Assembly (NCBI GenBank): GCA_003260075.1
Contig: QLIY01000154.1
Location: 153,599 to 217,598 of the forward strand
DNA length: 64,000 nucleotides
Source: Phallusia mammillata
Lineage: Eukaryota > Chordata > Ascidiacea > Phlebobranchia > Ascidiidae
Direction: 5' to 3'
Numbering within the stretch: the first letter of the stretch is position 1; every line of letters begins with the position of its first letter. The position numbers and the translations under genes were made by a program. Below, piece after piece: positions 25,944 to 36,453 of this stretch. The notes under the pieces were generated by a model, which was given only the letters and a program-made list of their open reading frames with translations, searched no databases and was not told the origin of the DNA.

Positions 25944-26375
25944 TTATTCCGATGCATCAATATCAGATGAGACAGTGGTTATCTTCACGTCTTTCTCCCA
26001 GGCATTGTAAATAATTCTGGGTCTTCTTGAATTTCCAGCTTCCACAGCTTCATCACCTTTGTAAGCAGATTCAGACAGAACCACTACTTTCGTAGTTTGT
26101 GTGCTTGACAACAACTTAAAGGGGAACAACCTTGTGCCGTAATCAGGAAAAGAACATATTAAAGCGGCCACGTTTAATATAAAGTTTCCATAGACGAGAT
26201 GCCCAATGAACATTTCCGAGACGCGACTTTTTAGATGTGGCGAAAATACTGTAATAACAGGAATTAATAGATCTGACACAACGCATACAGCAGCGGTGCT
26301 TGCTGAACGAACGTAGACCGTGTTGATAATAATTAGTTTGCTCCAAAACTTTTCATTCTTGAGGCTCTGCACCTG
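25944..26375 (-). CDS. Terminal exon of a 7TM-receptor-like gene (partial)
   Basis: A single exon after a GTGCAG acceptor (a few bases of ambiguity near 26365-26375), ending at TGA/TAA near 25944. It encodes two helices, STAAVCVVSDLLIPVITVFS and LVYGNFILNVAALICSF, then PDYGTRLFPF and a cytoplasmic-type tail with KDVKITTVSSDIDASE. The layout fits TM6, loop, TM7 and tail of a 7TM protein. The spacing and the RLFP motif recur in the relics at 31.9-33.2 and 29.45-29.75 kb. No upstream exons were found before the same-strand Ly6/uPAR gene, so it may be a remnant or its 5' exons may lie further away. A near copy of its 3' half is at 42769-43072. Confidence 0.5.
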   Translation of the reverse strand, partial: QVQSLKNEKFWSKLIIINTVYVRSASTAAVCVVSDLLIPVITVFSPHLKSRVSEMFIGHLVYGNFILNVAALICSFPDYGTRLFPFKLLSSTQTTKVVVLSESAYKGDEAVEAGNSRRPRIIYNAWEKDVKITTVSSDIDASE

Positions 26376-26680
26376 CACCAATCAACACAAACTAACATTT
26401 GCCGTGGTGTAATTTCTATCTATCAATAAAGAAACCGACCAACAAGATGGAAAAAATAATGAACAGCAAAATGTACCCGTCAAAAAATTGATTAAAGCGT
26501 TACGGAATTTAAATAAATAGAATGTTTCCATCTCTATAAAACGTGTTAATGTATGTTAAGTATTTACAAATATTATTGCAATTAAAACAAACCTTTTTTC
26601 AGTTCGAGTTACAAATATATGCGCAGTTTAGTGGCAACAGAAACACCAATCAAGAATGAACCAAACAAGAATGTCATTAG

Positions 26681-26922
26681 TTAAATCACGAACCAACCGA
26701 GAACCACGAGACCCATCGTCATCAAAATATTAATTTGTGCTGCGTCTTTAGCACCATTTGTTGTTGTTGTTGCTGCCGTAGTGGCAGTTCTTGTGTCGTA
26801 GTGCGTAGTGATTGTTGTTGATACTGTGGTTGTAGGTGTTGTTGTTGCTGTTGTGGTTGTAGGTGTTGTTGTTGATGCTGTGGTTGTAGGTGTTGTTGTT
26901 GCTGTTGTGGTTGTAGGTGTTG

Positions 26923-26979
<57 letters not shown>

Positions 26980-29111
26980 GTGGTTGTAGGTGTTGCTGTT
27001 ACTGTTGTGGCTGTAGGTGTTGTTGTTAAGTTTGTAGTTGTTGTTGCTGTTGTCGTTACCGGTGTTGTGTTTCCCGTTACATTCAGTTCATCCACACTCA
27101 GCAAGTTACATTCGTCGTTTTGGCAACAGGCAGCCACACAGTTACTGTAAAAACACGTGTATTTTACTAATTATAGATATCTTCAAATCAAATCTGACTT
27201 TGGAAATTCGAAAAACTTGTTCATTGCTCTTTTTGGATCGAAGTTTATTTTTAGTTAATTATCTTCAGGTCGCTACTGTAAGTCCTTGGCCAGTCTAAAC
27301 TTAAAAATAACTTACGTTCTGTTTCCACAAAGTCCGGCATCACAGGCAGCCGCTGTCTGACACGAAACTTCAACTTCTGAAACAGAAAGAAGTTTCGGTT
27401 TCAAACGACTTTCAATCGCATTTCAGACAACTCACAAACAAGTGCTTTGTTTCTCGTTTAATTCAAATTTTACAAACCATCATCAACAATGTCTCCTTTC
27501 AGTTGTTTTAGTTAAGGACCAACCTTTTTGGTTCCCATCTTCTATTCTTCCACACTGATGGCCCGGAGCACAAGTGCTGAGTTGAGCAATATTTCCATCC
27601 GGTACAAGTTTTGTCAGACAGCGCACAATGTTGTTTATGTCAGGAACAGACCTAGCGTTGCACTGATCCGCATCAAAACAACATGCAGATACACAATTTC
27701 TGAACAAGAAATGCGTGATTTTATTAAACAAACCATGTAATCATTCCAATATTTTGTTTTCAAAGAAATGTATAGTATTTTAAAATTTTGTGGAAAACGT
27801 GATTGATCTTTTTGTAAGTCACGAAATTTACTCACGTGACATTTTTGCAGAGCAGATTGCAATTTTTGTCAGTCGAACACAAACCGGTTGATGTTGTCAC
27901 TGCAAACAAAACGTTACGTTACAATGCAAAGCACTTGTTCTTTGTCGAACGTGTTGTAGAAAACTTTGACTTGTTTTTGAACTATATTTCGAAAGGTTGC
28001 TGAATTTATTTGCCTCTTTGTATGTTAACTTCCATCTCAAGCTTGTTTTACCTTAACAACTTTCCTCACCTCCATCAGCGGTAACTTCCCTCCTTGCGCA
28101 AAGCTCAAATCTCTGGCATGTTTTCGTTTCGGTAAGGGTTCCATTTTTTGTTGTTCCCGTCATACAAGTCAACTCATCAACTATTCTAATTACATCATGG
28201 TGAAAGTTGCAGTTTGGTTCATTGTTGCAGCACGCCGACCAACAATTCCTAAAGATATCTTGTCATTAAACAATCTGATACGAACTTCAAATTGACATCA
28301 CTCAACAGTTTATCCCCCGATCTACTAAGGTTTCATTCAAAACTTTTTTAACCTTGTCAGACCCGAACGCTAGTCAAAGAACCCGAGATTTAGACCTTTT
28401 CGTAGGAACGAGAGGGATATGTTTCACAATGGTTGCTTTTCAAACAGGCGTTTATACGATTCTTACGCTTCGTAGCCTGAAGCAACAGTGTGCACCATTA
28501 TTGGCATTTGATTAAAGTGGCAAATAATCTATTGCATCGCTCGAGCCCTCAGGACAAACGTAACTTGGCCTTTTCTTAAACTCCGTTGAGCACTGTTTTC
28601 TCTTGAGTTAATTGTAGTTATCTCTCAACGCTGGTCAACTTTTTCAAAGTCAGAATTTTCACAGTGTATAATGCAAACTTCAGCTGCCACTTAATCGAGC
28701 CCCTGCGTTTCTTTTTAATACAGTTTAAGACTTAAAAGTAAGTGGGAATCATTACAATCTAAATCATATTTTATTTTCCACAAAAGTTTCTGTGTCACTG
28801 TGAAGTGGAATTATTTTTAAACCTGTTTTTTTTTTACATTCTAAACCTGCTAAGTTGACAAAAATTGATACTTACGGGACTCCTGCACAAAGTTGATCGC
28901 ATGCGACGACGTTATCCTGGCATGATGAGATATAAATGTAATCAGCATTGCCGAAATATGTTTCTGTCAATCCACAATAGGTTGCAGAATTCGGACATTC
29001 CGTAGTATTATATTCGGAAGCTGTTCCCTGAACACAACTCAAACTATTGACTAGTTGCGCTTCCAACACCATCACAGCAACCAGGCAGGCTGTAGCGAGT
29101 GCTTGGTTCAT
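26681..29111 (-). CDS. GPI-anchored protein with three Ly6/uPAR (LU) domains and Thr-rich stalk
   Basis: Exons 29111-28876, 28248-28070, 27899-27836, 27699-27524, 27376-27316 and 27144-26681 join in phase at GT-AG borders. A signal peptide (ACLVAVMVLEAQLVNS) is followed by three Cys-rich domains, each closing with the LU signature: SACCNNEPNCN, SACCFDADQCN and AACCQNDECN. Introns fall at equivalent places in the repeats, the mark of internal exon duplication. NVT and NGT sites are present. Then comes a mucin-like Thr/Pro stalk and, in another frame after a 54-G run, ATTTTNGAKDAA plus a hydrophobic end (INILMTMGLVVLGWFVI) and TAA at 26683-26681, a typical GPI signal. The G run makes stalk length and frame uncertain. 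LU proteins act as surface receptors, adhesion molecules or inhibitors; the ligand is unknown. Confidence 0.85.
26761..27060 (-). repeat. Thr-codon minisatellite interrupted by 54 G
   Basis: Tandem ACA/ACC-type codon repeats, on the + strand TGTTGTTGTTGCTGTTGTGG-like units of about 27-54 bases, encode the Thr/Pro stalk of the LU protein. The run 26925-26978 is pure G; read literally it gives poly-Pro and shifts the frame. It probably replaces more of the same repeat. Confidence 0.75.
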
Positions 29112-29449
29112 ATTTGTCTTTTAATTTAATCCCCTAAACATTTCTAAATCTTTGTCAAAACTGAATACGGTCCATTCCAAAACCGTCGTATTAAATTTGC
29201 GATTGTGTTTTATTTCTTTTCTTTAATCTGTCTTTCTAATATTACCTTTACTTATTTGATTTTCTGTTTCATTTCATATTAACAAATTATTAAAAAAAAT
29301 AATCAGAAGACACGAAAAACACATCTGACAATGCTTCTGAATGAAATTATGAACAGATCGCATTCGATGATCTCTCCGAAATACGAAAGAAGGCATTTTT
29401 TCCTGGGCGCTGTGGTCGTTTAAACGGACCGAATTCAATGTTCCTTTTT
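29112..29449. other. Presumed promoter region of the LU gene
   Basis: Non-coding. No clear TATA box or other element recognised. Confidence 0.4.
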
Positions 29450-29750
29450 ACCGCCTCTTTCTTTTTTCATTTTTCTTGTGTTGGACTTTTCATTTACCCA
29501 CTGGCAAAGCACTACCGTTTGTGTTGTATCGCGCACAATGAATCGACTCTACATATGTGCTAGTGTTTATTCAACAAAACATTAAGATGACGTGTTATGA
29601 CAATGCATGTTAGTATGACTTCGATCAATTTCTGGGAGAGCGTGTGCAATATTGACTTGCTCTCTAACATCCTTACTGTTGTTGTTTCATTTATGGAATA
29701 GAAAAATCGACTGTTTCCATACATGAGCGCCAAGAAAGCGTTTACATTAG
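29450..29750 (+). pseudogene. 7TM-receptor-like fragment, degenerate
   Basis: An inverted, shortened copy of the TM5-TM7 region of the pseudogene at 31.9-33.2 kb. The segment CACTACCG...TTGTGTTGT encodes GLFIYPLAKHYRLCC, matching GLFIYPLITHYRLCY there, and TCGATCAATTTCTGG and CGACTGTTTCCAT also match. It contains stops and a deletion between TM5 and TM7. Confidence 0.65.
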
Positions 29751-31157
29751 TCAAGCATTAAAGCTTGTAGGACTATAGGATTGAATTTACACGGTACCGG
29801 TCAACCCCCTGTCCCATTGCGAATCGTAAATAAGCAAAGACTTTTTACTGTAGAAGATTCGACGGGAACAAAAAACAAATCATCAAATATTTCTGTGCAT
29901 GTTCTCATATTTTGTATTTACGTTATCGTTTTCGCTTGTACATAATAGCTTGTGTGCGCAAACGTGAATTCATGATTTGCAATTTAGCACATGTCGACGC
30001 AGCAGATTAACTAAATTAGACTCAATGGTCAATGTAACATTTGTCGTTACAAACATCGGGTTTATGTCGAACTGATATAACAACTGTTTAATTAGGTACG
30101 CTTTTAATGTAAGTTTATATATACGCAAACCTTCGTAAAAACATTATGGATGCAGTCCAGAGTTTTTAAAAACAATACTGAAAGATTTTTTGTCGGATTT
30201 TAGTGAAATAATGAGCCCAAAACTTGAAACAAAAGCAAAAGACTAAAACTCTTTTTTCCAGTTTGCGAAAATTTTTGAAACTAGGCAAACGATCAAAACA
30301 GGGGAAGACTGGATAAAAGTAAAAAAACGCCAGGGAAAAAAATAGCATTACATTTGGACATTACGTCAAAAACAATTTCATGCGCATTGTGAACACTAAC
30401 TTTATCCCAAAACGTTGTAACTTTTTGATACATTACCATTACGGCAAACACTATTTTTGTAATATATCGACTAAAATTCACCCTACTATAAGCATCTTGG
30501 TGTTCAACATGCGAAATATGTCGACCGGAACACACGTTTGTCCGTTTTGGAACTCCGGACTATGCCGAAAGCGTTACGGGGTTTGTTTAACAAATTGGTC
30601 ATTGAACTGATGTGATGCTAAACAAAGTACCGTGCAGTACCAGCTTCCATACATGACACCCTTAAACAAGTTCTGAACAATCGCAAAGCTTACATTTTAC
30701 GTTCGTTTCCTAAGACTACATTTCGGACCAAATTTAACAAAAATCGTGCAATATTTTAAATAAATGCATTAAATGTTATTGTAGTGCTTTCATTATCCCG
30801 TTAAGCTGATGTGAATGAATGAGCTCCATTCTAACTTGTTTTAATGAGATATTTGTATATTCTCTATTTTCATACGTCAGTCGTCACTCAATGATTCTAA
30901 TGTGACCATGCAGGGCACCATGACATCTACAGTGCCAAGTTAAACTATTTTTCGCTCATTTAAACAAGGTAGGATTATTTGAATGAATCAAGTATGAATT
31001 GTTATAGTAGGTTGGAAGTAAATATATAAGTTATTCATTTTAATATTTTAGAAATATTTCAGATTTCTAAATGTACCATTTTTTTTTCTCTTCAAATAAT
31101 ATGAAAACGAACACGTATATTTTTTGAAACAACACACCTGCTCATTTTAAACACTAG

Positions 31158-31216
<59 letters not shown>

Positions 31217-31429
31217 TTTTTTGAAAAAAAGCGATGGATAAATATTTTTTTTCCTGAAAATGTTATTTTTGTCTACTAAATGTAAATCAAGAACCCGCAT
31301 TTAAACACACGAGCTATACACACGGGCGCGATAACATACAAAAAGATGCCAAAATACAACATGAGAACCATCGCAAACAGATTTTTCAGTTTTGGTGCAT
31401 TTCGAACCTTGTATACAAATCGTCTAAAC
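29751..31429. other. Gene-free stretch with a 55-G run
   Basis: No gene supported. A pure G run occupies 31160-31214, with no clear duplicate on either side. Confidence 0.5.
31160..31214 (+). other. Long poly-G tract (55 G)
   Basis: Pure G run in non-coding sequence, one of five tracts over 30 G in the window. Confidence 0.85.
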
Positions 31430-31777
31430 CAGTGGTTCTCAACCTTTTAAGTTTGCGGACCGGTAAACTTTCAAAAATAATTTCGCGGACCGGTGGACTT
31501 TCAAAATCAAACCAAAATGTAATCACGACAAAAATATGCAGATCAAAAAAGTATAAAAAATTCAACTTAATGAGAAGTTTACTGCTGTCTGTTTGATATC
31601 ATACGTGTTAAACGCGGTTCTAATGAAGTTTCTGCAAGGCGAAGTAGAGTGTTGACTTCCACACGATTTCTCTCACTTCAACATCTTGCATTTTGCAATT
31701 GAGATATGAAATTGTAATATTTGGTGAACCGGCCGGAACGTTGACGCGGACCGGTGCCGGTCCGCGGACCGGCGCTT

Positions 31778-31824
<47 letters not shown>
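31430..31824. mobile_element. hAT-like element, right end lost in poly-G
   Basis: Starts CAGTGGTTCTCAACC at 31430, with GCGGACCGGT subterminal repeats on both flanks of the body. It ends in a 45-G run (31780-31824) where the right terminus should be, so no target-site duplication can be checked. Confidence 0.7.
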
Positions 31825-31826
<2 letters not shown>

Positions 31827-31911
31827 AAGCGGTTGTCAGACACCATGTAAATACAATCCAACAGCCCTATAAGCTGGATTCTTGACCAATCTTTGAACTT
31901 TCTTGCTTGTT

Positions 31912-33192
31912 GTAACTGATGCATGGGAACAGTCGATCATTCCAGTCCATAAATGATAAAGCAACAACAAAAATATTTAAGAGCAAATCAATATTTTACA
32001 CGTTACACCAGAAATTGATCGATACCATACTACTATGCAATGCCATAAACAAAAAGTAAGACGCCATGTTGAAAAACACACAAACACTTGTGCATGTGAA
32101 CAGTCGGACCACGGTGCGCTTCACGTAACCGGAATTCGATCGAGCCACTCCTGCGACATAACACAAGCGGTAGTGCGTTATCAGTGGGTAAATGAAAAGT
32201 CCAGCAAGAGAAAACTAAAACACGAAAGAGGCGATAAAAACGAGAAATCCGATTATGGGAGTTGCATTTGGGTCTATCTCGGCCACATCATAATAGCATC
32301 CAATTGGAGAACTGATGATATTATAGCCCATCGCATAGACAATAACTACGGCGGTACTAAATACTGGACAACCTACAAGTATTGTGGCGCTAATAAAGCG
32401 AAGCAAAGACGACCCCAAGTGTCGGAGTTTTGGATGCTTGTACATTCTTCGTTGACGCCACCAAAACAAGAGGTAGAAACAGTTATGAGATGCTTGAAAT
32501 CCCTAATAGCTGAGTAAAGTACGACTTGCTCAAAGCGGCATCTCACGACAACTAGGACACTTGCGACCAGGCAAAGTGCTCAGTGGCGTAGCCAGGGAGG
32601 GGCCAAAGGGGCAATGGCCCCTCCCAAATTTTTAAAGTTGTATATTGAGAAACTTTAATTTAGTGTAGTTTTGTCCCTCATCATTGTGGTTTCGTCTTTC
32701 AACTATCAAAGGAATATATAAATTGACAAAAATGACTGTTGTCGCCAAGTTGTAAGCTGACATCCATGCTTTTTATATTTATGTAGACATGGAATAAATC
32801 AATAAAGCGTTTGACTGTCCCGTCGAACCAAAGTTTTGGCAAATGTTTGGTAAAAGCACGGCTTACGCCGAGCATTAGCAAAGAGTTGTATTAGACAACA
32901 AACTATTTGGCCCCTACCAAAATTTTCGTCTGCCTACGCCACTGAAAGTGCTCCTTGTGAAAGAAAGTCGTCCACCTTGAAGACGTTTCTTTTGTTTCAG
33001 GTTGTTCATGTTGCGTCGCCACTCGAAAATAGATAACCTTATGACCAAGTACAACGTAACAACTGTAAGGAACACATGAAGAATTTCGTCGCGAAGCCAA
33101 AGTCGAAGTATGTCGGCACTCGATTCCGGATCCCGGGTGGCGTTCCAAGAATCATTCATGGCCGGAGTAGTTACAGTCTTATTTAAATTCAT
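31912..33192 (-). pseudogene. Divergent 7TM receptor-like pseudogene with hAT insertion
   Basis: From ATG at 33192 the frame encodes an Asn-rich extracellular start (NKT, NAT sites) and a first helix (FLTVVTLYLVIRLSIF). The coding region is then interrupted by a hAT MITE at 32581-32944. Beyond it, across frameshifts, come VASVLVVVRC, YLLFWWRQRR, a helix around SATILVGCPVFSTAVVIVYA, a loop with an NAT site and one Cys, FLVFIASFVF with a TAG stop, SLAGLFIYPLITHYR, and a TM6/TM7-like end with RLFPC near 31920. Seven helices in this order suggest a rhodopsin-like receptor, but no DRY or NPxxY motif survives. It is clearly non-functional as assembled. Confidence 0.65.
32581..32944. mobile_element. 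hAT-like MITE in the 7TM pseudogene
   Basis: Starts CAGTGGCGTAGCCAGGGAGG and ends CTGCCTACGCCACTG. A perfect 8-bp duplication AAAGTGCT lies at 32573-32580 and 32945-32952. No transposase frame. Confidence 0.92.
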
Positions 33193-34925
33193 TTTAAAAT
33201 TATGGGTAGCCTTGTAAGATTGTTTGACTTGTGTGCAAACCGACGTTATGACCTGTAAAAAAATTAATGTTTGCAGCTAAACCATGTAGGCTACATTGAG
33301 TCCAAATGAAATGGTTCTTTATAGTTATTCGACACTGTCAGCGGATTTTTGCGGCGATTGGAAGCTATTGTTTCACAAACGAAACCTTGCTAACGATACA
33401 CATCTAAGTTATCTAATGATACGTTTGCCAGTTTTTTTGGTGACATTCAAATACGTATTACGCAAGAAAACTTATAAGCTGTAAGCAGATCCAAACCTTG
33501 CCTAAACCTAAAAGAACAAGCCCAAATCCGACCTACACTTGACTTTAAAGAAAGAAAGTTAGGATTTTGCCTTGAGATTAGATCAACCAACGTAAAATTA
33601 CAACACAAAAGTCACTAAGTGGAATTTAGGACCGAGCCGATCCCTCAGGACTAAACAATAGAAAAGCTAGACTTCCTTGATGTAAAGGTCTTTCGAGCAT
33701 CTCACCATGCTACCCTGGTCCATTGCTCACATTTTATAGCTTACTTAATTGTTTTCATTTACGTAACGGTAGTATTCACGTGAATGTTACGTAACTCGTC
33801 AATCAATTTTTTTACGGATCTTTCGTGCCGTTTACCTATTTGTTTTCTTTCTATTCACCAGACAAGCTGAAGATAGATAGTAATTACTATCCGCTTGCTG
33901 CGTCAGAGGCAGCTGGAAAGTTAATATCCTCGGCGTTGCACAGATCGTGTGGGCTTGTTTGTTCCACGTACATGGAAGCTTTATTGATCCCATTTCAGCA
34001 TTAATATTCTTAAGCTTGGAAGCAACAACAATTTACTTGTGCCCATTCACTTGTGATATGCAACAATAACTTAGGCTAAGCCTGCTCCCATTTTTGTTTA
34101 AAGTGATTTGTGTGGGCTGATTTAAACAGTATTTAGAAAGCAAACAGATTTGTACTTGTATGCTTTTTATCAGAACTTTTACATCCACGCAAATTGGAAA
34201 TAAGTATTGTACCAGCACCAATTTCTTTAAAAAGTACTTAAAGACGAGCTTTTGAATTACTTGCCATTGCCAACATCGGTACGGTAGCTAGGGGTTACCA
34301 ATCCCTGCCTCAGACCCTCATCGTCCTTACTTCAGGGACGCTTGTATGACCATTTTTCAGGTGGAAAGCGTTAAAAATTCTGAAACTTGCTGGTGAGACT
34401 GAATATCAAGATATAGTTTATTTTTATAATACCAATATCTAAAATTAAGAAACATTCATGCCATTTTGCATGTTCAAAGTTATCCACAATTTTAGACTTG
34501 ATGTAAACGTTGCGGATAACAAGCTCATTATAAGATCGCAATTCACTCAGCATTCTACTGTAGAGCTACTAAAACCATACCTCACGCCAGCTCCACATTT
34601 AGCTAAATTACGTTAAGTGGCGCAAAGTGCTGAAATATTAATTTGGCAGCTAAAGAGGGACAGGGTTGGGAAATAAGTATTCAAAAATTTTACCTCAAGA
34701 ACTAAGTTTAAAATGTTGTTTTATTGATTTTTTTATTGTTATTCCCCTACCCCAACCCAAACCCAAACAGCCTTAACCGTTAGCATTTTGGGAGATATAC
34801 CGTTTTAATAAATAGGTGTTCGTGCTTTTTGCATTGCCTTCTGAAATTTAGCTAAATTTGCGGCTGACGTAAGATATGGTGTTTGTAGATTTTCCGTATT
34901 CTGCGTTGCATCGCATGTTGGGTAA
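33193..34925. other. Intergenic AT-rich
   Basis: No gene or repeat could be supported. Confidence 0.45.
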
Positions 34926-35574
34926 TTAGACCACCATACAGCCTTTCCTATAAGCTAACAACGAACTTCTATTTTTTTTCTTACCACTGTGCTTCGGAAT
35001 ATTTGGTATTGAATTTGTTACACGGCCTTCGAAAATAAAACTCCAATAGAATTTTGACTTCACACTGCGCGATTCCATACAATTCGTTATTTTGACACGC
35101 CCTGTAGCTGTTATCTTGCCCAATACGTTGTTCTAAAATCAATAATTTTTGTGCTGGAAAAGACAAAAAAGCATAACACAGACTGCATTTTTAGTGGTTC
35201 GAATTCAATGTCCAAAAATATGAGGTTCGACTTCGGTTCGGGTTTTTAAGAATGACTTGGGGTTTATTGAATTAAACTGTTTAAACCGGTTTGCGGTTTC
35301 GGGTTCAGTTTTGTTTTGAATCCCTGGATTTAACAACTGACATTAACTTACCATTTAGTACAGGATAATTATTTTTCACATTACCACGTTCAGTGTTGCT
35401 AAATACTAGAACTGCAAATATTATGGTTTCATACGTACGCTGCAATAACTTCATACGAAGATAAACAAATTCAATGGAATCGGGCATTTTAACAATGCAA
35501 ATTAATGACAGTAAGTTGAAAAACATTTTTGACAACTCCTGTTCATAACCAGAAGCGGAAAACTCAATTTCCAT
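34926..35574 (-). CDS. Unrecognised three-exon candidate
   Basis: Exons 35574-35352, 35153-34985 and 34947-34926 join in one frame across GTAAGT and GTAAGA donors, ending GCMVV and TAA. The second intron would be only about 37 nt. The second exon may instead start at 35126 (after ATTGATTTTAG), also in phase. The start has a weak helix (FFNLLSLICIV) and the middle exon several Cys (YRACQNNELYGIAQC, RRPC). No family recognised. It could be a small secreted or membrane protein, or chance. Confidence 0.33.
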
Positions 35575-36453
35575 TCAAATTTTCCTTTATTTAGTTGAAA
35601 AATGGGGCATTAAATATGAGTATTGAACGACTTCTATAGCACTGGGCGGCCCAACCGAAATTGAATCACGGATTCCTATAAATTGGGCACCTCAGTTTGG
35701 AAACCACTGCAATGTAAGATATATAACTTAACGTAAAGTTAAAGTATGCACAAAAAGACGTTGAAAATTCGCCACATTGTGTAAAGCTGGAAGTTTTGCA
35801 AACGAAATTTAAGTAAATTTGGCGCGCTTTGATACAAAATGGTGTAGTTTTACACGACGAAAAATGTTTGCTGGTAGTATTTGTATATTTAGGCACATGA
35901 CTTTTGCTGAAAAGTGATACAAGATGAATTTTCATTAAAAAGAGTGATAAAACACGTAAAGTTAAAATCGCGAAAAAAAAATTGATTTTCTTTATAGAGC
36001 AACTGCGTTGAATTGCAATGTTTTGTGGAAAGGTTTCCAACATACAAAGATATAGGTATTTTGGACATATAATCGTAATAAAAGTAAAACTAACCCAGAA
36101 CACAATTGGAAAAAATTCTATATTTTACCATGGCTTAATGAACCGTAAGGAATCTATTTTCTCAACCATTTTCCTCAATATTTTGGCAGTTCTTACTGGA
36201 CATTATTATGATGCAATGAATAACTTATAACAACTTATATGTAAAGCTTCAAAATATTCTTGCTTTGAACTATTTGTGACAAAAAATGATAGAATTGGTA
36301 ATTATAGACGGGAAAATATAGGTTAACACAAGTTTCGATAAAAACAACTTTTCAAAGAAATGGAAAAACTTTTGAACATTCCGAATATATTTTCCATGTT
36401 TTTCGAACTCCTAACGTTTCGTCAGACTAACTCACTTAAAATATAATAAATAT
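35575..36453. other. Intergenic; 145-codon open frame not supported
   Basis: The minus-strand frame 36103-35666 is hydrophobic and Phe/Ile/Lys-rich, as expected of AT-rich noise, with no recognisable motif. Confidence 0.4.

Noticed and set aside
26808-27029. Val/Gly-rich plus-strand frame in the minisatellite
   Set aside because: It is the antisense of the Thr-rich stalk of the LU protein plus the poly-G run.
32035-32517. 160-codon plus-strand frame
   Set aside because: It is antisense to the 7TM-like pseudogene, whose minus-strand reading has helices and matches the 29.45-kb fragment; the plus reading has no domain.
35666-36103. 145-codon minus-strand frame
   Set aside because: Composition matches AT-rich noise; no motif, no splice logic with the neighbours.
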